Of a stretch of DNA of 36,159 nt, positions 9,046-17,263 are shown one piece after another (within the stretch, counting starts at the first letter, position 1; each line of letters opens with the position of its first letter). The stretch comes from Clostridium sp. CAG:411 (GTDB taxonomy: Bacteria > Bacillota > Clostridia > Lachnospirales > Lachnospiraceae). The stretch spans positions 170,189 to 206,347 of the forward strand of contig FR899741.1 of NCBI GenBank assembly GCA_000437275.1, written 5' to 3'. Both the position numbers and the translations under genes were made by a program. The notes beneath the pieces are model-generated. The model saw nothing but the letters and a program-made list of their open reading frames with translations, was not told the origin of the DNA and did no database searches.

Positions 9046-9990
9046 TTATTTCAATTTTCCAAACGTATCAAATGGATAAATGCGATAAATTGCCTTTCCA
9101 ATAATCTGACTTTTTTTCACCAGTCCAACATCCTTAGAACGACTATCTGTACTGTGATTTCGATTATCTCCCAGTACATAATATTCATCTTCACCAATTG
9201 TAACTGCATCATATGTATTGTTTAATTCATCCATATTCTCCAGTCCGTAGTTCTCGTTTAATTTGTTTCCATTTATATAGATTATTCCATCTTTAATTTC
9301 TACTGTCTCGCCAGGCAAACCAATAATTCTTTTTATGTAATAATTGTCCTCGTCATATTGGAACACAATAATATCAAATCGTTTTGGTTTTCCAAATCGA
9401 TAGGCAATCTTATCCACATAAAGACTGTCTTCATCATGCAACGTTGATTCCATAGAGGCGCCCTCTACAATTGTATGTGTACCAATAAAATGATTGAACG
9501 CGGCAGATAGCCCAAATGCAATCAAGACGCATACAACCAATTCCAAAAAGCGGAAAAATAAGATTTTAAAAAAGCTTTCTTCCTCTTCTTCCTCTGGCTG
9601 TATCTCTACTTCTTTTGCCTTTTTAACCTTTTGTTTCTCTGTTTTGTTTTTCTTACGAGTTGGCTCTTTTATTGCATCCTTGCTTTTCTGAATTTTTTCC
9701 TGTATCGGCTCTTCTTTTGGAACGAAAACTTTTTGTGTTTCTTCCGAAATAGGCCTTTCTTTCTTTTGCGTTCTTATTGCGTTGCCATAATCAATCGCCT
9801 CTTGCAATCGTTCATGAAATGCATCTGGCGTTTCCTTTTCTTTTGTATCCTCTGGTTTTGTTTCTGCCACATGTAAAAAGGTATCTAAATCAAAGACGTT
9901 CTGAGGATTATCAAACACACCAGACTTGTAGTATGTTTTAATTTCGCGACATACTCGCAGACTATCCTCTATCTTTTTTTCATCGTACAT
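9046..9990 (-). CDS. lepB: Signal peptidase I with long charged cytoplasmic N-terminus
   Basis: A 314-residue type I signal peptidase that cleaves signal peptides on the outer face of the membrane. Catalytic Ser179 (GASM) and Lys220 (YYIKRIIGLPGE) are present, with the C-terminal GDNRNHSTDSR box. One membrane helix spans about 143-168. The first ~140 residues are unusual for this family: hydrophilic, rich in Lys and Glu, ending in a run of six Glu; I recognise no domain there. The start has a strong GAGGGGG site. A second, shorter signal peptidase gene lies 0.9 kb upstream in the same transcription direction. Confidence 0.93.
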   Translation of the reverse strand: MYDEKKIEDSLRVCREIKTYYKSGVFDNPQNVFDLDTFLHVAETKPEDTKEKETPDAFHERLQEAIDYGNAIRTQKKERPISEETQKVFVPKEEPIQEKIQKSKDAIKEPTRKKNKTEKQKVKKAKEVEIQPEEEEEESFFKILFFRFLELVVCVLIAFGLSAAFNHFIGTHTIVEGASMESTLHDEDSLYVDKIAYRFGKPKRFDIIVFQYDEDNYYIKRIIGLPGETVEIKDGIIYINGNKLNENYGLENMDELNNTYDAVTIGEDEYYVLGDNRNHSTDSRSKDVGLVKKSQIIGKAIYRIYPFDTFGKLK

Positions 9991-10036
9991 TGAAACACCC
10001 CCTCTTTTGTGTCTCCTTATAGTTTGACTCTATCGT

Positions 10037-10882
10037 TTATCCCTCTACTTTTTCTAATGTAATCTTTCCAAGTTTTCCACTTCTGAAATCTTCCATAAGA
10101 ATACTTGCTGCCTTATCTAAATCAAGCTCATCTCCCGGCTTTTTGCAAGATCGTACCTTTGCAATATGTTCCAACGCTGCCACAGGTTCCATATTTTCTT
10201 GTGCTTCATATCTATTTGGAAGTACCTGTGGATATTCTTCTTGTAAAAAGTGAATTAACTCAATTGCTAAATCTGTGATATTTAAAATCTCATCTTTTAT
10301 GGAACCAATCATAGCCAGACGTAATCCAACTACCTGATCCTCAAATTTCGGCCATAATATACCAGGTGTATCCAATAATTCTACATTTTTATTTAATTTA
10401 ATCCATTGTTTTCCTTTTGTTACACCAGGCTTATTTCCTGTCTTTGTACAGGCTTTTCCAGCAAAACTATTGATAAAGGTAGATTTTCCTACATTAGGAA
10501 TTCCTACAATCATAGCACGAATAGGACGATTGATAATTCCTCTTTTTCGGTTACGCTCAATTTTTTCTTTGCAGGCTTCCATTACAATATTTTGTACTGC
10601 CTTAACACCATTTCCATTTTTGGAATTTACCATGGCAACAAAATATCCCTTGCCTTCAAAATATGCCTTCCATTCTTCAGTTCGTTCTTTATGTGCTAAG
10701 TCATTTTTATTTAACAAAATTACACGCGATTTATTTTTCGCTAACTCATCTATATCTGGATTTTTACTGCTTAGAGGGATTCTGGCATCTACCAGCTCAA
10801 TTACGACATCTATCAACTTGATGTTTTCCTGCATCATCCTCTTTGCTTTTGTCATATGTCCAGGGTACCATTGAAAATGCAT
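10037..10882 (-). CDS. rbgA: Ribosome biogenesis GTPase RbgA/YlqF
   Basis: 281 residues, circularly permuted GTPase needed for late assembly of the 50S subunit. The G motifs appear in permuted order: NKNDLA (G4, near residue 57) comes before GIPNVGKSTF (G1, near 127) and DTPG (G3), with the N-terminal WYPGHMTKAKR signature. The C-terminal part binds rRNA in characterised relatives. It starts 6 bp after the upstream signal peptidase gene and its ribosome site overlaps that gene's stop, so the two are probably translationally coupled. Confidence 0.95.
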   Translation of the reverse strand: MHFQWYPGHMTKAKRMMQENIKLIDVVIELVDARIPLSSKNPDIDELAKNKSRVILLNKNDLAHKERTEEWKAYFEGKGYFVAMVNSKNGNGVKAVQNIVMEACKEKIERNRKRGIINRPIRAMIVGIPNVGKSTFINSFAGKACTKTGNKPGVTKGKQWIKLNKNVELLDTPGILWPKFEDQVVGLRLAMIGSIKDEILNITDLAIELIHFLQEEYPQVLPNRYEAQENMEPVAALEHIAKVRSCKKPGDELDLDKAASILMEDFRSGKLGKITLEKVEG

Positions 10883-10888
10883 CGTTCT

Positions 10889-11491
10889 CTACTCCGTTTC
10901 TTCTTTTTGTGCATCCTGCGCCTTTAACCAGCTTACAAATCCAAAGTCAGGTTTTAAGCGAAGCCATGCCTTTCCTACAATTTCCTTTTTTGTTATCATT
11001 CCCACACTGGAATATCGACTATCTTCACTTTGGTTTCGATTATCTCCAAGTACAAAATATTCGCCCTTTTCCAATATAATTGGTTCTTCTGCAACACCAG
11101 CAGAAACCATATCATCTACTTTATTTGACTCTTTGTATAGTTTATCGTTAATATATACTTTGCCTTCTTTAATCTGTATTGTTTCTCCCGGAAGACCAAT
11201 TACTCGTTTTACACTATTGTAACTATGCTCTTTTCCTTCCTGTCGATATACAATTACATCATTTCTTTTTGGCGAAAATCCTACATAGGCAATTTTACTA
11301 ACAAAAATCACATCTCCATCATCCAAAACCGGGGACATAGACTTTCCGTTGACCTTCGTCTTTTCAAATCCAAATGTAATCAACAAAATTGCCAATACAA
11401 TTGCAATTATCACTTCTATAAGTAATACAGGCCACTCTCGCATAATACTACGAAATGCCCCTTCTTTTTCATCTCTATATCCATAATCCAT
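10889..11491 (-). CDS. lepB: Signal peptidase I (short form)
   Basis: About 200 residues: a short cytoplasmic tail, one membrane helix (about 19-40) and the catalytic domain with Ser51 (GKSMSP) and Lys95 (VKRVIGLPGE), ending with GDNRNQSEDSR and a usual C-terminal box. I chose the ATG at 11491 (GGGGAG site upstream) over 11545, because a TATAAT hexamer (11544-11549) overlaps the latter ATG and may be this gene's own -10. The catalytic domain is complete. It differs clearly from the larger paralogue downstream, so the two may have different substrates. Confidence 0.93.
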   Translation of the reverse strand: MDYGYRDEKEGAFRSIMREWPVLLIEVIIAIVLAILLITFGFEKTKVNGKSMSPVLDDGDVIFVSKIAYVGFSPKRNDVIVYRQEGKEHSYNSVKRVIGLPGETIQIKEGKVYINDKLYKESNKVDDMVSAGVAEEPIILEKGEYFVLGDNRNQSEDSRYSSVGMITKKEIVGKAWLRLKPDFGFVSWLKAQDAQKEETE

Positions 11492-11623
11492 GTTCTTTCG
11501 TCTCCCCAAGTTGTTTATTTTCTTTTTCTTACTTAATAAGCACATTATACAAATCCTCTTTCAATTTTTGCATAACTGAGCTTTCACAAATTCATTGTAC
11601 AAGAAGCGTATGGATTTGTAAAG

Positions 11624-11672
11624 AAAAACCCCCTTTTATTATCGCACAAATTTGTACGAAACAAATGGGGGT
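11624..11672 (-). terminator. Probable terminator after rplS
   Basis: ACCCCC (11628-11633 complement) pairs with GGGGGT (11667-11672) around a long loop that contains a second small hairpin (ATTTGT/ACAAAT). Five T follow on the minus strand. It lies about 23 bp after the rplS stop. Confidence 0.65.
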
Positions 11673-11694
11673 AACCTTCTTATTATTTTGGTGA

Positions 11695-12042
11695 TTATCT
11701 AACTAATTCTTTAACCTTAGCAGCCTTACCAATTCTGTCACGTAAGTAGAATAATTTAGCTCTTCTAACTTTACCGCGTCTGATTACTTCAATCTTCTCT
11801 ACGATTGGAGAATGTACTGGCCATGTCTTTTCAACACCAACACCGTTTGAATTCTTTCTTACAGTAAATGTTTCCTTTACTCCACCGTTCTGTCTCTTAA
11901 TAACAGTTCCCTCAAATACCTGAGTTCTTTCACGGTTTCCTTCTTTTACCTTTGCAGAAACTTTAACAGTATCTCCTACTCTGAAGTCTGTTACTTCACT
12001 CTTTAACTGTGCATCTTCGATGCTCTTAATAATATCGTTCAT
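11695..12042 (-). CDS. rplS: 50S ribosomal protein L19
   Basis: 115 residues, full length for L19, which sits at the 30S-50S interface. Characteristic stretches are FRVGDTVKVSAKVKEG, RTQVFEGTVIKRQNGG, ETFTVRKNSNGVGVE and the C-terminal RGKVRRAKLFYLRDR. A strong AAGGAGG site precedes the ATG. It closes the rpsP-khpA-rimM-trmD-rplS cluster, as in other Firmicutes. Confidence 0.98.
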   Translation of the reverse strand: MNDIIKSIEDAQLKSEVTDFRVGDTVKVSAKVKEGNRERTQVFEGTVIKRQNGGVKETFTVRKNSNGVGVEKTWPVHSPIVEKIEVIRRGKVRRAKLFYLRDRIGKAAKVKELVR

Positions 12043-12065
12043 TGTGTGAACCTCCTTTAATATTT

Positions 12066-12104
12066 AGATGTTCTTATTATCTAATTTATAACAGCGGACC
12101 ATCT
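12066..12104 (-). ncRNA. Possible L19 leader structure
   Basis: Between trmD and rplS the minus strand can fold with AGATG/CATCT ends (12100-12104 with 12066-12070) around an inner TTAT/ATAA stem. The position fits the autoregulatory L19 leaders known from Firmicutes, but I cannot match the consensus by eye, so this is tentative. Confidence 0.3.
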
Positions 12105-12129
12105 TTTTAATCACAACATTTTTACTTTA

Positions 12130-12885
12130 TCACATTTTGTCTTTAAATGCAATATTTTTTTTCATAATTTTTTCATCTTGCTTCGTAAAGGAAACTTGCG
12201 AAAACAAATCTGGTCTTTTTTCCTTGGTCCGCAACAAAGATTGTTCTCTTCTCCATGTTGCTATATTTTCATGATGCCCCGATAGCAATACATCTGGTAC
12301 CCGCTTTCCTCTCCATTCTACTGGTCTTGTATATTGTGGATATTCCAACAGGTTATCAGAAAACGTATCTGTTATTACCGATATATCATTGTGCAGCACG
12401 CCTGGCACTAATCTTGATATAGCATCCATCATTACCATAGCAGGCAATTCTCCACCTGTTAATACATAATCTCCTATTGACACATTTTCATCTACAATTT
12501 CTTCTAAGACTCGTTCGTCAATTCCTTCATAATGACCGCACAAAAACACCAAATCCTCTTCTTCTGCCAATCGTTCTGCCATGGATTGTGAAAAGGTCTC
12601 TCCCTGTGGAGTCATAAAAAGTACCTTTGGTTTTTTTCGTTTTTCTTTGGCAATCCTTTCGCATACATCCTCATAAGCAAGATACACTGGTTCTGCTTCC
12701 ATCACCATTCCTGCCCCGCCCCCATAAGGGTAGTCATCTACTTTATAATTTTTATTTTGTGCAAAATCTCTGATATTTGTCACATCTAAATGTAACAATT
12801 CCTTCTTCTGCGCACGCCCTGTTATACTAAAACCCATGCCCTGTTCAATCATTTCTGGAAATAATGTCAACACATGATAATGCAT
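12130..12885 (-). CDS. trmD: tRNA (guanine-37-N1)-methyltransferase
   Basis: About 251 residues. A SPOUT-family enzyme that methylates G37 of tRNAs next to the anticodon and prevents frameshifting. The start MHYHVLTLFPEM is the family's usual one; the reading frame continues upstream to 12966, but that part overlaps rimM and the GGGAGG site lies right before 12885. Knot motifs LCGHYEGIDERV and SIGDYVLTGGELPAMVM are intact, and VPDVLLSGHHENI is present. It lies 11 bp after rimM. Confidence 0.97.
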   Translation of the reverse strand: MHYHVLTLFPEMIEQGMGFSITGRAQKKELLHLDVTNIRDFAQNKNYKVDDYPYGGGAGMVMEAEPVYLAYEDVCERIAKEKRKKPKVLFMTPQGETFSQSMAERLAEEEDLVFLCGHYEGIDERVLEEIVDENVSIGDYVLTGGELPAMVMMDAISRLVPGVLHNDISVITDTFSDNLLEYPQYTRPVEWRGKRVPDVLLSGHHENIATWRREQSLLRTKEKRPDLFSQVSFTKQDEKIMKKNIAFKDKM

Positions 12886-12896
12886 AGCTGCCTCCC

Positions 12897-13406
12897 TTAC
12901 TCTAACAGACCCGGTAAAATATGAACCGTAATCTTTTTTGCATCTGTATCTACATCCAACACGCATGATTTTATAACAGGAAACAGTATATCCTTCCCCT
13001 GTGGAGTCTTTACTACATACACATCATTTGCACCAGTCTGTAATACTTCTTTTAATTCTCCAATCTCTTCGCCTTCATCCGATACTACCTGCGCACCAAT
13101 AATATCGCATATAAAGTATTCGTCCTTTTTTAACGGAACCGCCTGTTCTCTATCAATCAGCAAATCTTTTCCCTTATATTTTTCAATATCGTTGATATTA
13201 TCAATCCCTTTAAATTTCATGATAACCATATTCTTAAAAAAGCGAACGCTTTGCACTTCCAATTCTATCTTTTCTTTTCCCGTATCCAAATATAGTTTTT
13301 TCAACTTTTTGAATCGATTCACATCATCTGTTGTGGGAAAAACTTTAATTTCTCCTCGTACTCCATGTGTATTGGCAAACACACCTACTCGCAACATCTG
13401 TTCCAT
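12897..13406 (-). CDS. rimM: Ribosome maturation factor RimM
   Basis: About 169 residues. It assists assembly of the head of the 30S subunit and binds S19. The N-terminal RimM domain opens with LRVGVFANTHGVRGEIKVFP, and the PRC-barrel follows (DEYFICDIIGAQVVSDEG, VLQTGANDVYVVK, KDILFPVI). I start it at 13406 because GGAGG lies 5 nt before that ATG; the upstream ATG pair at 13416-13421 has no ribosome site and follows a terminator-like hairpin. Adjacent trmD is a standard partner. Confidence 0.95.
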   Translation of the reverse strand: MEQMLRVGVFANTHGVRGEIKVFPTTDDVNRFKKLKKLYLDTGKEKIELEVQSVRFFKNMVIMKFKGIDNINDIEKYKGKDLLIDREQAVPLKKDEYFICDIIGAQVVSDEGEEIGELKEVLQTGANDVYVVKTPQGKDILFPVIKSCVLDVDTDAKKITVHILPGLLE

Positions 13407-13427
13407 GTTTTCCTCCATCATTATGGT

Positions 13428-13453
13428 AAAAAAGGGCGGTATCTGCCGCCCTT
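13428..13453 (-). terminator. Terminator-like hairpin between khpA and rimM
   Basis: An 8-bp perfect stem (AAGGGCGG/CCGCCCTT) with a 6-nt loop and six T on the minus strand. It lies inside an operon that is usually cotranscribed, so it may act as a partial terminator lowering rimM-trmD-rplS expression relative to rpsP-khpA. Confidence 0.8.
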
Positions 13454-13462
13454 CTAAATTTA

Positions 13463-13693
13463 CTACTGCTGTATTTCAACAATTACTTTTTTATCTTCTT
13501 TTGAAGCCGCCGCCTTTACTACTGTGCGGATTGCCTTCGCAATTCGGCCTTGTTTTCCTATTACTTTACCCATATCATCATCTGCTACTGACAATGTAAT
13601 GACTAATCCCTTTTCTGTCTCACTTTCTGTTACTACAACCTCATCTGGTTTGTCTACTAACGATTGGGCAATTGCCTTTACTAACTCTTTCAT
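13463..13693 (-). CDS. khpA: KH-domain RNA-binding protein KhpA (YlqC)
   Basis: 76 residues, the usual KhpA size. A single type-II KH fold with the RNA-binding GxxG loop in VIGKQGRIAKAIRT. KhpA pairs with KhpB/Jag and influences cell-wall growth and translation through RNA binding in Firmicutes. The ORF extends to 13750, but MKELVKAIAQSLVDKP is the conserved beginning and has GGAGG upstream. It lies between rpsP and rimM, its standard place. Confidence 0.94.
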   Translation of the reverse strand: MKELVKAIAQSLVDKPDEVVVTESETEKGLVITLSVADDDMGKVIGKQGRIAKAIRTVVKAAASKEDKKVIVEIQQ

Positions 13694-13877
13694 TCCCCAC
13701 TTACCTCCAATTTTATCTTCAAACTGTATCTGATACCATATGACTGGCATACTCCCTTTTATTCAAATATATTAACTATTCGTTATGTACAATATTATTT
13801 TTCTGCATATACAAGAAGAATATGCATAGTTTGCACAAATATTTGTACAAGCCACACATATCCCTTTGTTAATGCTC

Positions 13878-14117
13878 TTACATGATACCTGCAATCTTTA
13901 ATAACTTACCTACTGTCTCAGTTGGCTTAGCTCCGTTAGATAACCACTTCTTAGCAGCTTCTTCGTTTACATTAAATACGCTAGGCTCCTGATTTGGATC
14001 ATAAGTACCGATTTCCTCGATAAATCTACCATCTCTAGGAGATCTTTCATCAGCAACAACAATTCTATAGAAAGGTGCCTTTTTCTGTCCCATTCTCTTT
14101 AATCTAATCTTTACCAT
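13878..14117 (-). CDS. rpsP: 30S ribosomal protein S16
   Basis: 79 residues starting MVKIRLKRMGQKKAPFYRIV, the typical S16 opening, with DGRFIEEIGTYDP and the AKPTETV-KLLK C-terminus. A longer reading from a GTG at 14129 exists, but that GTG overlaps the AAGGAGG ribosome site itself, so the ATG at 14117 is the start. It opens the S16-KhpA-RimM-TrmD-L19 series and follows ffh. Confidence 0.98.
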   Translation of the reverse strand: MVKIRLKRMGQKKAPFYRIVVADERSPRDGRFIEEIGTYDPNQEPSVFNVNEEAAKKWLSNGAKPTETVGKLLKIAGIM

Positions 14118-14155
14118 CTTTGATTTCACCTCCTTATTGTGTTCATCAAATTAGC

Positions 14156-14170
14156 GCAACGTTTCGTTGC
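14156..14170 (-). repeat. Small hairpin between ffh and rpsP
   Basis: A GCAACG/CGTTGC inverted repeat with a 3-nt loop just past the ffh stop. It has no T-run; it could stabilise or process the mRNA between the two genes. Confidence 0.4.
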
Positions 14171-14175
14171 ATGTA

Positions 14176-15513
14176 TTAAAAGCCAAATGGCATTTTAAAC
14201 CTACCTTTTTTCTTTCCACCCATCATACCAGACATCTGTTTCATCATCTTTCTTGCCTGCTCAAATTGCTTTACCATTCGGTTTACTTCCGCAATGTCAA
14301 CTCCAGCTCCCTTGGCAATACGATTTTTACGGGATGGATTTAATATATCTGGATGCGTTCTTTCTTCCATGGTCATAGAATAAATAATTGCTTCTACACC
14401 CCTTGTAGCATCATCAGGTATCTCTAAATCTTTTGGTATTCCCATACCAGGTAACATACTTAGAATACTGGAAAGACCACCCATCTTTTTCATTTGATTC
14501 ATCTGTTCCAAGAAATCATTGAAATCAAATTCAGCCTTTCTGATTTTCTTTTCCAACTCGATTGCTTTTTCCTCATCAATCTCAGCTTGCGCCTTATCGA
14601 TCAATGTAAGAATATCTCCCATACCAAGAATACGGGAAGCCATTCGATCTGGATAAAACTGTTCTAAATCTGTTAATTTTTCTCCTGTACCAATATATAA
14701 AATTGGTTTACCAGTTACGGCACGAATGGATAGTGCGGCTCCACCTCTTGTATCACCATCCAATTTTGTCAAAATCACACCGTCTATATCTATCTTTTCA
14801 TTAAAGGTCTGGGCAACATTAACCGCATCCTGACCTGTCATGGCATCCACAACTAATATGCTATGGTCTACTGCTATATTTTCTCGAATTTCAATCAGCT
14901 CATCCATCATATCTTCATCTATATGTAAACGACCTGCTGTATCGATAATTACAATATTATTTCCATTTTTCTCTGCATGTTCCATAGCTGCTTTTGCAAT
15001 ATTAACCGGCTTATGTCCGTCACCCATAGTAAATACAGGCACACCTTGTTTTTCACCGTTAATCTGCAACTGCTGTATCGCTGCTGGACGATAAATATCA
15101 CATGCCACTAACAAAGGCTTACGACCTTTTTTCTTAAATAAACCTGCCAACTTTGCTGTTGCCGTTGTCTTACCAGCACCCTGTAGACCACACATCAAAA
15201 TAACAGTTATCTCATTGGCAGCCTTTAAAGAAATCTCTGTGGTCTCGCTTCCCATAAGCTTAACCATCTCTTCATTTACAATCTTAATTACCGTCTGTCC
15301 AGGTGTTAAACTATTTAATACATCCTGTCCAACTGCTCTTTCCTGTACTGCCTTGATAAAATCCTTTACAACTTTAAAGTTTACATCCGCCTCTAATAAT
15401 GCAAGCTTTACTTCACGCAAAGCTGCCTTTACATCAGCTTCTGTCAAACGTCCTTTGCCGCGAAGGTTTTTGAATACATTTTGAAGTTTGTCTGTTAAAC
15501 TATCAAACGCCAT
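14176..15513 (-). CDS. ffh: Signal recognition particle GTPase Ffh
   Basis: About 445 residues. SRP54 homologue that binds SRP RNA and nascent signal sequences and delivers ribosomes to FtsY. Order: helical N domain, G domain (GLQGAGKTT at 109-117, DTAGRLHIDEDMM, TKLDGDTRGGAAL) and a methionine-rich M domain near the C-terminus (MVKQFEQARKMMKQMSGMMGG). The start at 15513 has GAGGAG 5-6 nt upstream; the ORF's earlier TTG at 15531 is inside that site. It is preceded by ylxM, a usual partner. Confidence 0.98.
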   Translation of the reverse strand: MAFDSLTDKLQNVFKNLRGKGRLTEADVKAALREVKLALLEADVNFKVVKDFIKAVQERAVGQDVLNSLTPGQTVIKIVNEEMVKLMGSETTEISLKAANEITVILMCGLQGAGKTTATAKLAGLFKKKGRKPLLVACDIYRPAAIQQLQINGEKQGVPVFTMGDGHKPVNIAKAAMEHAEKNGNNIVIIDTAGRLHIDEDMMDELIEIRENIAVDHSILVVDAMTGQDAVNVAQTFNEKIDIDGVILTKLDGDTRGGAALSIRAVTGKPILYIGTGEKLTDLEQFYPDRMASRILGMGDILTLIDKAQAEIDEEKAIELEKKIRKAEFDFNDFLEQMNQMKKMGGLSSILSMLPGMGIPKDLEIPDDATRGVEAIIYSMTMEERTHPDILNPSRKNRIAKGAGVDIAEVNRMVKQFEQARKMMKQMSGMMGGKKKGRFKMPFGF

Positions 15514-15531
15514 ATCTGCTCCTCTCCCCAA

Positions 15532-15912
15532 TTACAGCATATCTAATATGCAATTGGATAATGCCTCTATCTTTGCAATCTGCTCCACATCTTTCGTCTC
15601 GCGAACTTCCATTGCAATCTCATGAATCTGATTTACATGTTCCTTTGTCCTGCGGAATTTTTCAATCAAGTGCAAGGTATCTTCATAATGTTCCAATTCC
15701 TTGCTACAACGCTTAACAATATCATGTACTCCTTGGCGACTCATGCCTTGTTCTGCTGCAATCTCACTCAGAGAATAATCATTTAAAACATAGTCTTCAA
15801 ATATGGACCTTTTATGTTCTTTTAATAAACCGCCATAAAAGTCATACAACAAAGACATCTCCACTATTTGCGACAAAGCATCGGTATTTTTTTGCTTCTT
15901 TTCCTCTTTCAT
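15532..15912 (-). CDS. ylxM: YlxM/UPF0122 helix-turn-helix protein
   Basis: About 126 residues of the YlxM (p13) family, small sigma-70 region-4-like HTH proteins encoded beside ffh and reported to influence SRP function in streptococci. The HTH is LSEIAAEQGMSRQGVHDIVKR; the C-terminal half is a predicted coiled helix. The open frame runs on to 15981, but those codons lie over a near-consensus promoter, so the ATG at 15912 is the start. Its AGGTGG ribosome site is inside a hairpin (see the leader entry). Confidence 0.92.
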   Translation of the reverse strand: MKEEKKQKNTDALSQIVEMSLLYDFYGGLLKEHKRSIFEDYVLNDYSLSEIAAEQGMSRQGVHDIVKRCSKELEHYEDTLHLIEKFRRTKEHVNQIHEIAMEVRETKDVEQIAKIEALSNCILDML

Positions 15913-15920
15913 AAAAAACA

Positions 15921-15951
15921 CCACCTGTAAAGTAATTTTCTTTACAGATGG
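15921..15951 (-). promoter_or_regulatory. 5' leader hairpin covering the ylxM ribosome site
   Basis: On the minus strand CCATCTGTAAAG pairs with CTTTACAGGTGG (12 bp with one wobble, 7-nt loop). The 3' arm contains the AGGTGG ribosome site, and TG plus six T lead straight into the ATG. The predicted transcript start (about 15946) falls in the 5' arm, so the mRNA begins with this hairpin. Confidence 0.6.
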
Positions 15952-15952
15952 T

Positions 15953-15981
15953 AGTATATACGATTCTCGCACTGCTGTCAA
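15953..15981 (-). promoter_or_regulatory. Strong sigma-A promoter of ylxM-ffh
   Basis: Perfect -35 TTGACA (15976-15981) and -10 TATACT (15953-15958) with 17-bp spacing. This is one of the best promoter matches in the window and sets the ylxM start. Confidence 0.85.
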
Positions 15982-16005
15982 GTAAAAAATTTGACACTTC
16001 TTTTT

Positions 16006-17199
16006 TTATCGATCTAAGCGCAATTTTCCTTTTTTTATCAGTGAAATTACAATTTCATCAATATTAGGATCAAACTGCGTTCCCTTCCCCAGTTCAAGCT
16101 GCTCTAATATATAAGAAATATCTTTTTTTCCTCTATATACACGATCCGAATTCATCGCATCAATCGAGTCTGCTATTCCGATAATTCGAGCTTCGATTGG
16201 TATTTCCTCTCCTTTTAGCCCTACTGGGTATCCTTTTCCATCATATCGTTCATGGTGGTAATATGCCCCCGTAGACACATCACTGATAATTGTAAAATCC
16301 TTTAAAATTTCTCCTCCAATAATAGGATGCTTTCGCATCAACGGAAATTCATCTTCCGTTAGTTTTCCATGCTTATTTAAAATAGCGTCTGGTACACCTA
16401 TTTTTCCAATGTCATGCAACAATGCCATATTGTACAAATTTTCTTGCTCCTGTTTACTCCAGCGCAACTCATTTGCAATTATTTTTGAATATTTTGCCAC
16501 ACGTTCCGAATGCTTTTTCGTGTAGGAATCTTTCGCATCAACCGCATTACAAATTGATATAATTGTCTGCATCGTTATTTTTCCTATTTTACGACGTTCC
16601 TCCTCCATGGAAACTTCCATTCGTTCCTTTTCCCTCATTTGATAAATCTTAGCTTCTTTTCTCTTGTAGTTAATATACAAAGCAAGCAAAAAACAAGCAA
16701 AAAACAAAACAGGAATCCGTATGCAAAAACTGTCTAAATATTCATATTTCAAATAATGACGTACAGGCGTCCAAAACAGTACCAGATACAGCAATTCCAA
16801 ATATGCTGATACAACCACACCTTCCAGCATCCCCATTAGTAACATAGTGACACTAGGCACAAGAAGGGACCATAATACAGAAAATCCGTCATTGTATCCC
16901 ATAATTGCATAAATGGTAAACACTACCATAATTGCTAACGATGTCACTCTTTGTGCAAATTTTTTTCTAATCGGGCGAATGTAGACAATATATCCACAGA
17001 CAAGTATAATAAATGCCAGTAACAATGCAGATACCCACGCAAGTGGGTCTGCTGCTCTATCATTAAATAGAATTGCACCCATACAAATCAAAACAACAAT
17101 TGTAATAATTATCATCATAATTTTATTTGCACTTTTTTCTTCATTTTCAGTTACATCGGTGCAAAAAACTTTTTTCATCCACTTCCATTTCTTTTTCAT
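16006..17199 (-). CDS. Membrane-bound HD-GYP domain protein
   Basis: 397 residues. About six membrane helices in residues 27-178 are followed by a coiled linker and a C-terminal HD-GYP phosphohydrolase domain: KKHSERVAKYS near 228, the HD pair in LLHDIGKIGVPD (262-263), MRKHPIIGGEIL and HHERYDGKGYP (315-325), then GIADSIDAM. HD-GYP enzymes with these residues usually hydrolyse cyclic di-GMP, although some act on other nucleotides. The membrane part resembles no sensor domain I can name. The gene lies between obgE and the ylxM promoter; the ribosome site is weak and distant (AAAGG). Confidence 0.88.
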   Translation of the reverse strand: MKKKWKWMKKVFCTDVTENEEKSANKIMMIIITIVVLICMGAILFNDRAADPLAWVSALLLAFIILVCGYIVYIRPIRKKFAQRVTSLAIMVVFTIYAIMGYNDGFSVLWSLLVPSVTMLLMGMLEGVVVSAYLELLYLVLFWTPVRHYLKYEYLDSFCIRIPVLFFACFLLALYINYKRKEAKIYQMREKERMEVSMEEERRKIGKITMQTIISICNAVDAKDSYTKKHSERVAKYSKIIANELRWSKQEQENLYNMALLHDIGKIGVPDAILNKHGKLTEDEFPLMRKHPIIGGEILKDFTIISDVSTGAYYHHERYDGKGYPVGLKGEEIPIEARIIGIADSIDAMNSDRVYRGKKDISYILEQLELGKGTQFDPNIDEIVISLIKKGKLRLDR

Positions 17200-17224
17200 C
17201 TTGTATTTCGTACCTTTCTATAGC

Positions 17225-17249
17225 AAAAAGGAGGCTTACTGCCCCCTTT
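17225..17249 (-). terminator. Terminator after obgE
   Basis: An 8-bp stem with one G-T pair (AAGGGGGC/GCCTCCTT) and five T on the minus strand, 15 bp past the obgE stop. HD-GYP transcription therefore depends on readthrough or an unseen promoter. Confidence 0.75.
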
Positions 17250-17263
17250 CAAACAATCAAAAA

